Positions 7,272 through 13,556 are shown, counted from the first letter of the stretch. The stretch: 23,309 bases of DNA from Patescibacteria group bacterium (GCA_030917185.1 JAUPVF010000005.1:1-23309), one strand, 5' to 3'. Notes: a model not told the origin generated them from the sequence alone. Translations and numbers: made by a program.

Positions 7272-7768
7272 TGTCAAAAATAACTACACAAAAAGGGTTT
7301 ACATTATTGATTGCAATCGTGACAACGGCCATGTTATTGCTGGTGAGTGTTGTTGTTATTAATATCGCTTTGAAACAGTTGTTGATTGTTTCTGCAAACC
7401 GTGAATCACAAAACGCCTTTTATATTGCAGATAGTGGAATTGAATGTGCATTATACTGGGATACAAAAAATCCAACACTTATTAGTTCTTTTGCCACAAC
7501 AACTGCAGGGTCTGTTCAGTGTGATGGGGAGACTATTATCCAGACAGGGACGCAAACGGTTCCAACTAACCCAACTCAGTTGAGTTTGATTGGGGGAGGA
7601 GGTTCTGCTAATCCGACGAGTATTTTTAGTGTTAATTTTGGAACGGGATGCGCAATTATCCAAGTCACCAAATCCAGTACTGGTACGACAACCATTAATT
7701 CTCGTGGTTATAATACGTGCAATTCATCGGCTCGGAGGTATGAACGAGGTATCACTATTTCTTATTAA
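7271..7768 (+). CDS. Minor pilin, PilX/GspK-like, lacking Glu5
   Basis: The 165-residue protein starts MSKITTQKG with FTLLIAIVTTAMLLLVSVVVINIAL, a class III signal in which mature position 5 is Ile instead of Glu. Loss of Glu5 is known for GspK-type pseudopilins that sit at the very tip, since they need not neutralise the N-terminus of a preceding subunit. The E-S-Q-N-A-F-Y-I-A-D-S-G-I-E-C-A-L-Y-W-D stretch (residues 44-63) matches the YxADxGxE signature of PilX-type minor pilins. It ends the minor pilin group; ligA follows from its own promoter. Predicted role: the tip subunit of the priming complex (inference). Confidence 0.75.
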   Translation: MSKITTQKGFTLLIAIVTTAMLLLVSVVVINIALKQLLIVSANRESQNAFYIADSGIECALYWDTKNPTLISSFATTTAGSVQCDGETIIQTGTQTVPTNPTQLSLIGGGGSANPTSIFSVNFGTGCAIIQVTKSSTGTTTINSRGYNTCNSSARRYERGITISY

Positions 7769-7796
7769 AAAAGGGTGCAAAAGATGGTGAATCGTG

Positions 7797-7802
7797 TATC
7801 AT
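7797..7802 (+). promoter_or_regulatory. -10 box of ligA, leaderless geometry
   Basis: TATCAT ends 7 bases before the ATG at 7809, so the predicted first transcribed base is the A of that ATG. An in-frame GTG at 7794 lies upstream of the box and is unlikely to be used. Confidence 0.45.
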
Positions 7803-7808
7803 AGCAAT

Positions 7809-9830
7809 ATGAATTCAGATATTCCTTTTGATGTACAGGAACGATATAAGAAGTTAAAAGAGTTGATTGAACATCATCGTCATTTGTATTATGTCAAAGA
7901 TAACCCAGAAATAACCGATGAGGCATTTGATTCGTTGTTCAGAGAACTTGAATTAATTGAAAAAAAATACCCAGAATTAGTAACAGTAGACAGTCCAACA
8001 CAGCGAGTTGGAGGAGTACCACAAAAAGAGTTTACCAAAGTTACCCATGCGTCACGTCAGTGGTCATTTGATGATGCTTTTTCATGGGAAGGGTTACAAG
8101 CGTGGGATGATAAAATTCGTAATTTTATACGAAAAAATGGATTAACGGATGACGGACTGGAATACTGTTGTGAATTAAAAATTGATGGGTTGAAAATTGT
8201 ATTGACATATGAAAACGGCATATTGGTCCGAGGTGCAACCCGAGGAGATGGGCAAGTGGGAGAAGATGTAACACAGAATGTTCGTACCATACGAACTATT
8301 CCGATTCAATTGAAACAACCACTTTCGCTCGTGGTGGTTGGTGAAGCGTGGATTGGCAAGAAAAGTTTGGAGCGTATTAACACAGAGAGAGAAAAAACAG
8401 GTGAACCTTTGTATGCCAACACAAGAAATCTTGCTGCCGGCTCACTTCGTCAACTAGATTCTAAAATAACCGCATCCCGAGATTTGAATTCATTTATATA
8501 TGATATTGATATGGTGACAGGAGGGGATGTTCCTCCGACACAGTATGAAGAAATTAAACTGCTTGATGTTTTGGGTTTTTCTACCAATCCTTATGCAACA
8601 GTATGTCGTTCACTAGAAGAGGTTCATGATTTTTATATTACGTGGACACAAAAACGTCATAGTTTGGATTACGAACTTGATGGGATTGTTATCAAAATCA
8701 ATAATCGGAATATACAGAATGTTTTGGGATATACTGCCAAATCTCCTCGATGGGGTGTTGCCTACAAGTTTCCGGCAGAACAGGTAACAACTATTGTTGA
8801 AGATATTGTATTGCAGGTGGGAAGGACGGGGGTTTTAACACCGGTTGCTCATTTGAAACCAGTTCGTGTTGCCGGATCAACGGTATCTCGAGCAACATTA
8901 CATAATGAAGATGAGATACGTCGGCTTGATGTCCGGGTTGGGGATACAGTTGTGATACAAAAAGCTGGTGACGTTATACCTGATATTGTTCGTGTCATGA
9001 CTGAATTGCGGACGGGAAAAGAGAAAAAATTTGTTTGGCCAACGGTCGTGCCTGCCTGTGGTGGAGATGGGAGTATTGAACGTATACCTGGGCAATCTGC
9101 GTGGCGTTGTGTTTCTAAAAATTCATTTGAACAGCAGAAACGGAAGTTCTATCACTTTGTTTCCAAAAAATCTTTTGATATTACGGACATGGGTCCAAAG
9201 GTTGTTGATATGTTGTTGGAACAAAATCTTATTTCTGAATATGCGGACATTTTTACTTTAGAAAAAGGTGACCTTTTGGATTTACCACGGTTTGCTGAAA
9301 AATCAGTAGATAATTTGTTACAGGCAATACAAAAATCATCGCGCGTGACACTTGCCCGGCTGTTGGTTGGGTTATCTATACCACAAGTTGGCGAAGAAAC
9401 TGCCCATGATTTGGCACAACAATTTCAAACTATTGAAAACATACGTCATGCAACATTTGATCAATTAGAAAAAATGTCTGGTATTGGTCCGATTGTGGCA
9501 CGTTCAGTTGTTGATTTTTTTAAGTCTACGGAAAATAAAAAAATACTTGATAACTTATTGCAGGTAATAACTGTTACCGTTGGTTCCTCAAAGACAAATA
9601 TCCTACAAAAATTTATCGATCAGACTTTTGTATTGACAGGAACACTGTCTTCTATGACTCGTGATGAAGCCAAGGAAAAGATTAGAGAACGTGGCGGGGA
9701 AGTATCCAGCAGTGTGTCTAAAGAAACCGATTATGTGGTAGCGGGTGATAATGCTGGCAGTAAATTAACTAATGCCCAGAAACTTGGCGTAACTATTTTG
9801 TCAGAAAATGAGTTTTTGGCTTTATTATAA
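7809..9830 (+). CDS. ligA: NAD+-dependent DNA ligase LigA
   Basis: The 673-residue product has full length and domain order: N-terminal Ia domain with the YY...D pattern (about 10-60), adenylation domain with the AMP-accepting Lys K124 in ELKIDG, the GATRGDGQVGEDVT motif, an OB fold (VLQVGRTGVLTPVAHLKPV), a zinc-finger region, helix-hairpin-helix repeats (SGIGPIVARSV) and a C-terminal BRCT domain with TGTLSSMTRDEAKE. It seals nicks in DNA during replication and repair using NAD+. The zinc finger is degraded: only one Cys of the first CxxC pair (VPACGG) and one of the second (WRCVSKNSF) remain, so zinc binding is doubtful. A GTG at 7794 is in frame, but promoter spacing supports 7809. Confidence 0.97.
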   Translation: MNSDIPFDVQERYKKLKELIEHHRHLYYVKDNPEITDEAFDSLFRELELIEKKYPELVTVDSPTQRVGGVPQKEFTKVTHASRQWSFDDAFSWEGLQAWDDKIRNFIRKNGLTDDGLEYCCELKIDGLKIVLTYENGILVRGATRGDGQVGEDVTQNVRTIRTIPIQLKQPLSLVVVGEAWIGKKSLERINTEREKTGEPLYANTRNLAAGSLRQLDSKITASRDLNSFIYDIDMVTGGDVPPTQYEEIKLLDVLGFSTNPYATVCRSLEEVHDFYITWTQKRHSLDYELDGIVIKINNRNIQNVLGYTAKSPRWGVAYKFPAEQVTTIVEDIVLQVGRTGVLTPVAHLKPVRVAGSTVSRATLHNEDEIRRLDVRVGDTVVIQKAGDVIPDIVRVMTELRTGKEKKFVWPTVVPACGGDGSIERIPGQSAWRCVSKNSFEQQKRKFYHFVSKKSFDITDMGPKVVDMLLEQNLISEYADIFTLEKGDLLDLPRFAEKSVDNLLQAIQKSSRVTLARLLVGLSIPQVGEETAHDLAQQFQTIENIRHATFDQLEKMSGIGPIVARSVVDFFKSTENKKILDNLLQVITVTVGSSKTNILQKFIDQTFVLTGTLSSMTRDEAKEKIRERGGEVSSSVSKETDYVVAGDNAGSKLTNAQKLGVTILSENEFLALL

Positions 9831-9833
9831 ATA

Positions 9834-9842
9834 TGCTAGTAT
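9834..9842 (+). promoter_or_regulatory. Extended -10 of gatC, leaderless geometry
   Basis: TGC-TAGTAT fits TGn plus a -10 hexamer (TAGTAT, 9837-9842). It ends 7 bases before the gatC ATG at 9849, and no Shine-Dalgarno is present. Confidence 0.45.
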
Positions 9843-9848
9843 AGCAGT

Positions 9849-10127
9849 ATGATTACCATAAAAGACATATATCACTTAGCCGATCTTGCTCGTATTAAAC
9901 TGGAAGAGACCGAGGCAGAACACATAACCACAGAAATCGATTCTATTTTGGGTTATGTTGGACAGATTCAAGGTTCTGGAGGTGATATGCGACCGGAAGT
10001 TCCAGCACTTCATAATGTAATGCGTGATGATGTGGTAACCAATGAAAAAGGTCAGTACACGGAAGCATTACTCCACAACGCACCTCTTCGTGAAGGGGAT
10101 TATTTGAAAGTTAAAAAAATACTCTAA
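9849..10127 (+). CDS. gatC: Aspartyl/glutamyl-tRNA amidotransferase subunit C
   Basis: The 92-residue product has the usual GatC length and pattern: an N-terminal I-K-D-I-Y-H-L-A-D-L-A-R-I-K-L-E helix, a second helix ending ILGYVGQI, and a C-terminal R-P-E-V-P...M-R-D-D-V motif. GatC wraps around GatA and stabilises the GatCAB complex, which converts Glu-tRNA-Gln (and often Asp-tRNA-Asn) to the amidated form. The gene starts just after ligA from what looks like its own leaderless promoter and is followed one base later by gatA. A tRNA-Gln gene occurs later in the window. gatB is not here. Confidence 0.9.
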   Translation: MITIKDIYHLADLARIKLEETEAEHITTEIDSILGYVGQIQGSGGDMRPEVPALHNVMRDDVVTNEKGQYTEALLHNAPLREGDYLKVKKIL

Positions 10128-10128
10128 C

Positions 10129-11550
10129 ATGATTGATATCACCACTCTTACTATCGCGACCGCTCACACGCACCTCATCAATAAAGATTTTTTTGCGCGG
10201 GATTTAGCCGAGGCATATCTTGCTGAAATAAAAAAAACTAACGGAGACATTAATGCTTATTTAGAAATATACGATGATGTGCTTGCACAGGCAGATAATG
10301 CGGATAAAATTATTGCTTCTGGAACAGCGACACTGTTGACCGGTATTCCCATTGCTCTTAAAGATAATTTGTTGATAACGGGAAAGCATGTGACATCCGC
10401 TTCTAAGATATTAGAGGGGTACGTTGCACCATACGATGCGACAGTTGTTGATAAATTAAAAAAAGAGCATGTCGTTTTTCTTGGGAGAACAAATATGGAT
10501 GAATTTGCTATGGGAGGATCAACAGAAAACTCAGCGTTTGGTGTGACCAAAAACCCTCTTGATATGACACGGGTTGCAGGGGGTTCGTCTGGTGGGTCTG
10601 CTGCTGTTGTTGCAATGAACGGGGCGCTTGGAGCGCTTGGGTCTGATACAGGAGGTTCTGTGCGTGAACCAGCAACATTCTGTGGTGTTGTTGGGCTTAA
10701 ACCAACATATGGCGGAGTGTCACGTCACGGGCTCATGGCGATGGGGTCATCTTTGGATGTTATTGGGCCGATTACCAAAACAGTTACTGATGCAGAGATA
10801 TTGTTTAATGCAATTAAAGGTCAAGACATGTTCGATAGTACAACATATCCAGACGGGCAATATCCGCAAAACACAAATAAAAAACTTGTTATCGGTGTGC
10901 CGTATCATATTTTAGAACAGGAAGGTATTGATCAATCTGTTCGTGATAATTTTACAGAATCAATTAAAAAGTTGGAACAACTTGGGTACGAAATACAGGA
11001 TATCAGTCTGCCAAATATCGGGTACTCACTTGCGGTGTATTATATTTTGATGCCAGCTGAAGTATCATCCAATCTTGCTCGGTTTGATGGTATTAAATAT
11101 GGACTCCATGTTGATGGCGATAATTTGCTTCAGGATTATTTGAAAACTCGGGCACAGGGGTTTGGTCCAGAAGTTCGTCGTCGTATTTTGATTGGTACGT
11201 ACGTGTTATCTGCTGGGTATCATGATGCGTATTACAACAAAGCGATATTATTACGACAAAAAATATCTGATGAATTCGCACACGCATTCCAAAAAGTTGA
11301 TGCCATTGTAACACCAACAACCCCAACTCCATCATTCAAAATAGGTGAAAAAGCACACGATCCGCTTTCCATGTATTTAGCGGATATTTTTACTGTGCCA
11401 GCAAACATTGTTGGTATACCGGCCATTTCTATTCCATCTGGTATGGTTACATACGAAGGGTCTACTTTGCCCGTCGGGTTACAGATTATGGCACCGCACG
11501 CACACGAGAGTGTCTTGTTTGAGATTAGTAAAAAATTTCTTGGTGAATAG
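10129..11550 (+). CDS. gatA: Aspartyl/glutamyl-tRNA amidotransferase subunit A (amidase)
   Basis: The 473-residue product is an amidase-signature enzyme that releases ammonia from glutamine for GatB. The Ser-cisSer-Lys triad is visible as K78 (IALKDN), S153 in the RVAGGSSGGSAA loop and nucleophile S177 in GSDTGGSVREPA. PTYGGVSRHG and the C-terminal IVGIPAISIPSG...PVGLQIMAP are also typical of GatA. Length is near the family norm of about 480. It starts one base after the gatC stop with no Shine-Dalgarno, so translation is probably coupled. A new promoter begins at the stop codon, ending this transcription unit. Confidence 0.97.
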   Translation: MIDITTLTIATAHTHLINKDFFARDLAEAYLAEIKKTNGDINAYLEIYDDVLAQADNADKIIASGTATLLTGIPIALKDNLLITGKHVTSASKILEGYVAPYDATVVDKLKKEHVVFLGRTNMDEFAMGGSTENSAFGVTKNPLDMTRVAGGSSGGSAAVVAMNGALGALGSDTGGSVREPATFCGVVGLKPTYGGVSRHGLMAMGSSLDVIGPITKTVTDAEILFNAIKGQDMFDSTTYPDGQYPQNTNKKLVIGVPYHILEQEGIDQSVRDNFTESIKKLEQLGYEIQDISLPNIGYSLAVYYILMPAEVSSNLARFDGIKYGLHVDGDNLLQDYLKTRAQGFGPEVRRRILIGTYVLSAGYHDAYYNKAILLRQKISDEFAHAFQKVDAIVTPTTPTPSFKIGEKAHDPLSMYLADIFTVPANIVGIPAISIPSGMVTYEGSTLPVGLQIMAPHAHESVLFEISKKFLGE

Positions 11551-11559
11551 TGGTATAAT
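11551..11559 (+). promoter_or_regulatory. Extended -10 promoter of the SH3b protein gene
   Basis: TGGTATAAT is a perfect extended -10 just after the gatA stop. Transcription would start near 11566, giving a leader of about 44 bases, unlike the leaderless genes nearby. Confidence 0.6.
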
Positions 11560-11609
11560 AAAGTACGAGTTTCTATAGAAAAAATTTGGTGTATTTGTAA
11601 TATGTGAAT

Positions 11610-12155
11610 ATGGCTGAAGAAAAAAAACCAGAAAAAAAAGATGTTGCACCAGCACCGGTACAGGATCCCTTTGTGGAAATTGTCAGCATGCTTGTTGTGT
11701 TATTTATCGGGTTGTATGTTTTGAATGCACTCTTTTCCTTTATTGCATCACAAAAAATTCTGTCACGTGGGTGGGGTGGTCTTACTCCGCAGGGTATTAT
11801 GTTGGCACATACACGACCGATTTCATCACTGGCTAATCCGCTGAATACTCGTGTTGTTTCTACACATAAAACAAGCGTGTATAGTGATCCGGGGGATAAA
11901 AAAAGTATCGGTACACAACCATTTGGTGCTCGAGGGAAGATTATTAAAGGTCCGATTGAAATAAATGGGATAAAGTATTGGTATGTTGACTATGATACTG
12001 GTCCGGATGGTTGGGTCCAGGAAAGTGATATTGCATATGTAGAAAGTGAACCAACAGTATTTGAACGTGTGTTACTTGGGTTTTTTTCGGCATTAACAGT
12101 TATACGTATCATCGCATTTATTATTGCTTATATATCTGATAAGAGGTATTATTAA
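11610..12155 (+). CDS. Membrane protein with SH3b domain (probably the first half of a frame-split gene)
   Basis: The 181-residue product has a charged Lys/Glu/Pro N-terminus, a membrane helix at about 21-43, a bacterial SH3 domain at about 84-140 (TRVVSTHKTSVYSDPGD...GWVQESDIAYV) and a second membrane helix at about 151-175, ending ISDKRYY just after that helix. The topology places the SH3b domain outside, where such domains bind wall peptides. The ATG at 11604 is possible, but 11610 gives a start directly at MAEEKK. Its end overlaps by 32 bases an open frame shifted by one base that continues as a cytoplasmic domain. A TATATAT run at 12129-12135 lies in the overlap, so the two are probably one gene broken by a dinucleotide slip. 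Substrate unknown. Confidence 0.7.
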   Translation: MAEEKKPEKKDVAPAPVQDPFVEIVSMLVVLFIGLYVLNALFSFIASQKILSRGWGGLTPQGIMLAHTRPISSLANPLNTRVVSTHKTSVYSDPGDKKSIGTQPFGARGKIIKGPIEINGIKYWYVDYDTGPDGWVQESDIAYVESEPTVFERVLLGFFSALTVIRIIAFIIAYISDKRYY

Positions 12156-12531
12156 AATCCGCACGAATGAACTAAAACTTCTATACCCAGAGGCAATACC
12201 TGAATCACCGGGGATTATTAATCCACAATGGGAACGAGTGTTGGCACACGTTGAATCGCAAAATGATAGTGATTGGCGACTCGGTGTATTAGAGGCGGAT
12301 ATTATGTTAGATGATTTGCTGGATAAACTCGGGCTTCCGGGGGATACCATGGGGGATAAGTTAAAGGCCGTTGAAAAAAGTGATTTCAGAACAATTGATA
12401 ATGCATGGGAAGCACATAAAGTAAGAAACCAAATTGCTCATGAGGGTGCTGAGTTTGGCCTGACCCAGCGTGAAGCGCGCAGGGTAATTGAACTGTACCG
12501 GACTATTTTTGAAGAATTTGAAATTATTTAA
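12124..12531 (+). CDS. HEPN-like C-terminal domain (probably the second half of the SH3b gene)
   Basis: This 135-residue frame has only a TTG start (12124), and the first residues (LIYLIRGIIK) read like the end of a membrane helix, followed by a basic stretch. The rest is helical and cytoplasmic, with E-A-D-I-M-L-D-D-L-L-D-K-L-G and the motif A-H-K-V-R101-N-Q-I-A-H106-E-G. R-N-x-x-x-H is the signature of HEPN-type RNA-cleaving or nucleotide-binding domains, so a HEPN fold is plausible but unproven. Adding one TA to the repeat at 12129-12135 would join it in frame to the SH3b protein, giving a product of about 310 residues: SH3b outside, helix, HEPN-like inside. It could alternatively be a separate, translationally coupled protein. 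A perfect palindromic terminator follows. Confidence 0.6.
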   Translation: MLIYLIRGIIKIRTNELKLLYPEAIPESPGIINPQWERVLAHVESQNDSDWRLGVLEADIMLDDLLDKLGLPGDTMGDKLKAVEKSDFRTIDNAWEAHKVRNQIAHEGAEFGLTQREARRVIELYRTIFEEFEII

Positions 12532-12532
12532 T

Positions 12533-12568
12533 AATCAAAAATCTCACCATATGGTGAGATTTTTGATT
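12533..12568. terminator. Perfect palindrome, probable bidirectional terminator
   Basis: An 18-base arm (AATCAAAAATCTCACCAT) is followed directly by its exact complement. The A-rich and T-rich flanks suit termination on both strands: the gene ending at 12531 on the + strand and the tRNA-fMet transcript on the - strand. Confidence 0.8.
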
Positions 12569-12570
12569 TC

Positions 12571-12768
12571 TTGTTGCGGGGCCAAGACGTGGTTAGGAGT
12601 AATTTTTTCGCCGTCGCTCAAAAATTTTCACAACCCTGACTCGTTTGTTTTGGTTGTTACCAAAACATAACTCCGTCTTGCAAATCTTGACGTAGGCAAA
12701 GCAGTTTGCCTACTGCCCTCAGACAAATATAAAACAAAAACCCCAAAATCGGGGTTCTTGTTTTATAT
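12571..12768 (-). repeat. tRNA-tail hairpin unit downstream of tRNA-fMet
   Basis: Read on the - strand this follows the tRNA 3' end. It holds a long hairpin (12723-12772), a degenerate inverted copy of the acceptor end, hairpin A (GTAGGCAAA/TTTGCCTAC, 12692-12713), an exact 11-base inverted copy of the tRNA T-arm (12679-12689 against 12781-12791), GACGGAG, hairpin B (GTTTTGGT/ACCAAAAC, 12647-12666), CGAGTC, hairpin C (12601-12628) with loop GAGCGACGGCG, and finally a 17-base direct copy of the tRNA 3' end (12571-12587, identical to 12769-12785). The two units after tRNA-Asp show the same order of parts with different stems. No ORF is supported here. It may be a mobile element, an integration scar or a structured RNA; I cannot tell which. 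Confidence 0.7.
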
Positions 12769-12772
12769 TTGT
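12723..12772. terminator. Long hairpin just after tRNA-fMet
   Basis: Twenty-two-base arms (12723-12744 and 12751-12772) pair with one mismatch around a 6-base loop. The inner part (AACCCC...GGGGTT with A/T runs) is a typical terminator core. The stem reaches the tRNA 3' end and overlaps its last bases. Confidence 0.75.
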
Positions 12773-12842
12773 TGCGGGGCCAAGATTTGCACTTGAGTCC
12801 CGAGGTTATGAGCCTCGTGAGTTACTATTACTCCACCCCGCT
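12769..12842 (-). tRNA. Initiator tRNA-fMet (CAU)
   Basis: On the - strand the sequence starts AGCGGGGTGGAG and ends GGCCCCGCAACAA, closely resembling bacterial initiator tRNA. Base 1 is A facing A72, the unpaired 1-72 position that marks initiators. The anticodon loop is CTCATAA. The anticodon stem is CGAGG/CCTCG, so position 29-41 is A-U and only two of the three usual G-C pairs remain. The D loop is short (AATAGTA) with no GG, and the T loop is TGCAAAT, with G where U55 is expected. The last three bases are CAA, so CCA is not encoded correctly and must be added. Its promoter lies at 12854-12881. Confidence 0.85.
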
Positions 12843-12853
12843 ATGATTAATAC

Positions 12854-12881
12854 AGTATAGACTGTTTTTATAAATATGCAA
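12854..12881 (-). promoter_or_regulatory. Promoter of tRNA-fMet (TTGCAT, 16 bp, TATACT)
   Basis: On the - strand the -35 is TTGCAT (12881-12876) and the -10 is TATACT (12859-12854), 16 bases apart. Transcription would start about 5 bases before the tRNA. Confidence 0.65.
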
Positions 12882-12957
12882 TAGTGTGGCAGGGGAGGGT
12901 GTTTGCTGTTTTTGGTTTTTTGTATTATATTTGGTTATGTTTCAAATAGGTAGTATT

Positions 12958-13034
12958 GTCGGCGTAGCTCAGGTAGTTAGAGCACATCACTCATAAAGAT
13001 GAGGTCCCAGGTGCAAATCCTGGCGTCGACACCA
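12958..13034 (+). tRNA. Elongator tRNA-Met (CAU)
   Basis: The cloverleaf has acceptor GTCGGCG/CGTCGAC with one G-T pair, D arm GCTC...GAGC, anticodon stem CATC/GATG around a CTCATAA loop, T stem CCAGG/CCTGG, discriminator A and an encoded CCA. The GAGCACATCACTCATAA stretch matches E. coli elongator tRNA-Met, which argues against tRNA-Ile2. Pair 31-39 is A-A. The T loop is TGCAAAT, with G at position 55, the same deviation as in the nearby tRNA-fMet. It probably shares a transcript with tRNA-Asp, which follows 45 bases later. Confidence 0.9.
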
Positions 13035-13079
13035 GATTTTGATTGATTAAAGGTAAAAAATCTGATAGTTTTGTAATAT

Positions 13080-13154
13080 GCGATCGTAGCTCAATTTGGT
13101 TAGAGCACTCCCCTGTCACGGGAGAGGTTACCGGTTCAAGTCCGGCCGGTCGCG
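13080..13154 (+). tRNA. tRNA-Asp (GUC)
   Basis: Acceptor GCGATCG pairs with CGGTCGC (one T-G pair), D stem is GCTC/GAGC, anticodon stem CTCCC/GGGAG encloses CTGTCAC with anticodon GTC, and T stem ACCGG/CCGGC has a normal TTCAAGT loop. Discriminator G73 is an Asp identity base. The next bases are CAA, so CCA is not encoded. A terminator-like hairpin follows at once, then two hairpin units that contain copies of this tRNA's 3' end. Confidence 0.93.
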
Positions 13155-13332
13155 CAAAATATCCGCCTTTTGGCGGATTTTGCATGCCCGGCAAAAAATG
13201 CAAAGCATTTTTTAGGACTTGAATGACGGAGCGATTCCTGCTTTAGCAAAAGCAGGACGCGAGTCGGTGCCTAGCCTAAATTTTTCTGACGAGAAAAATT
13301 TAAGGCGAAGGAAAGATTCCGGCCGGTCGCGC
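13155..13332 (+). repeat. tRNA-tail hairpin unit 1 downstream of tRNA-Asp
   Basis: Parts in order: terminator hairpin (13156-13181), degenerate inverted acceptor end (GCATGCCCGG), hairpin A (AAAAAATGC/GCATTTTTT, 13193-13213), inverted T-arm copy GGACTTGAA (13215-13223), GACGGAG (13225-13231), hairpin B (TCCTGCTTT/AAAGCAGGA, 13236-13257), CGAGTC (13260-13265), GGTGCCTAG, hairpin C (11-base arms, 13277-13302) and a direct copy of the tRNA 3' end. The repeat TCCGGCCGGTCGCGCAAAA occurs at 13141-13159 and again at 13318-13336, 177 bases apart. An open frame runs through here on the + strand, but its sequence is explained by the hairpins. Confidence 0.75.
13156..13181 (+). terminator. Hairpin terminator after tRNA-Asp
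   Basis: ATCCGCC, loop TTTT, GGCGGAT with flanking A and T runs forms a strong hairpin directly at the tRNA 3' end. Confidence 0.75.
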
Positions 13333-13358
13333 AAAAAAGTCCCCGAAAGGGGATTTTT
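13333..13358 (+). terminator. Hairpin terminator at the start of unit 2
   Basis: TCCCC, a GAAA tetraloop, GGGGA and TTTTT, preceded by six A. The stem extends outward through the copied tRNA 3' end and its inverted copy (13323-13332 with 13359-13368). Confidence 0.7.
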
Positions 13359-13512
13359 GCGCGACCGGTTTTCAATGCGAAGCATTGAAAAAGGACTTGA
13401 ACCAGATTGGCGGTATACGCTCGCACCAGCGAGTGTCGCCAATCCGGCGCCTAGAAATTTTGTGAGCGACGGCGAGCAAAATTTCGGAGGGCAAATGTCC
13501 GGTCGGCCGCGC
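13333..13512 (+). repeat. tRNA-tail hairpin unit 2 downstream of tRNA-Asp
   Basis: Same architecture as unit 1 with different stems: terminator hairpin (13333-13358), exact inverted acceptor end GCGCGACCGG (13359-13368), hairpin A (TTTTCAATGC/GCATTGAAAA, 13369-13391), exact 11-base inverted T-arm copy GGACTTGAACC (13393-13403), hairpin B (GATTGGCG/CGCCAATC, 13405-13444, with an inner CTCGC/GCGAG stem), GGCGCCTAG, hairpin C (AAATTTTG/CAAAATTT, 13455-13484) with loop GAGCGACGGCGA, and a direct tRNA 3' end copy at 13498-13512 carrying two changes. The loop of hairpin C is identical over 12 bases to that in the tRNA-fMet unit. No coding is supported. Confidence 0.75.
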
Positions 13513-13556
13513 AGGACTAAGTAAACAAGAGTTATTAATATAATTTATTAAATTTC

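Noticed and set aside
12991..13203. Open frame of 70 codons on the - strand (ARPAGLEPVTSPVTGE...)
   Set aside because: It is the reverse complement of tRNA-Asp and its terminator; this is a familiar false protein from antisense tRNA sequence.
12571..13512. CRISPR array
   Set aside because: The units are about 180-200 bp, built from tRNA copies and hairpins, with no short identical repeats separated by unique spacers and no cas genes.
12571..13512. Integron attC sites
   Set aside because: The folded single-stranded look is similar, but there is no integrase, no R/L box consensus and no gene cassettes. The ends are copies of tRNA sequence.
13219..13524. Open frame of 101 codons on the + strand over the Asp tail units
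   Set aside because: It runs across hairpins and tRNA copies, has low-complexity Lys/Arg content and no promoter or RBS. The sequence is fully explained by the structured units.
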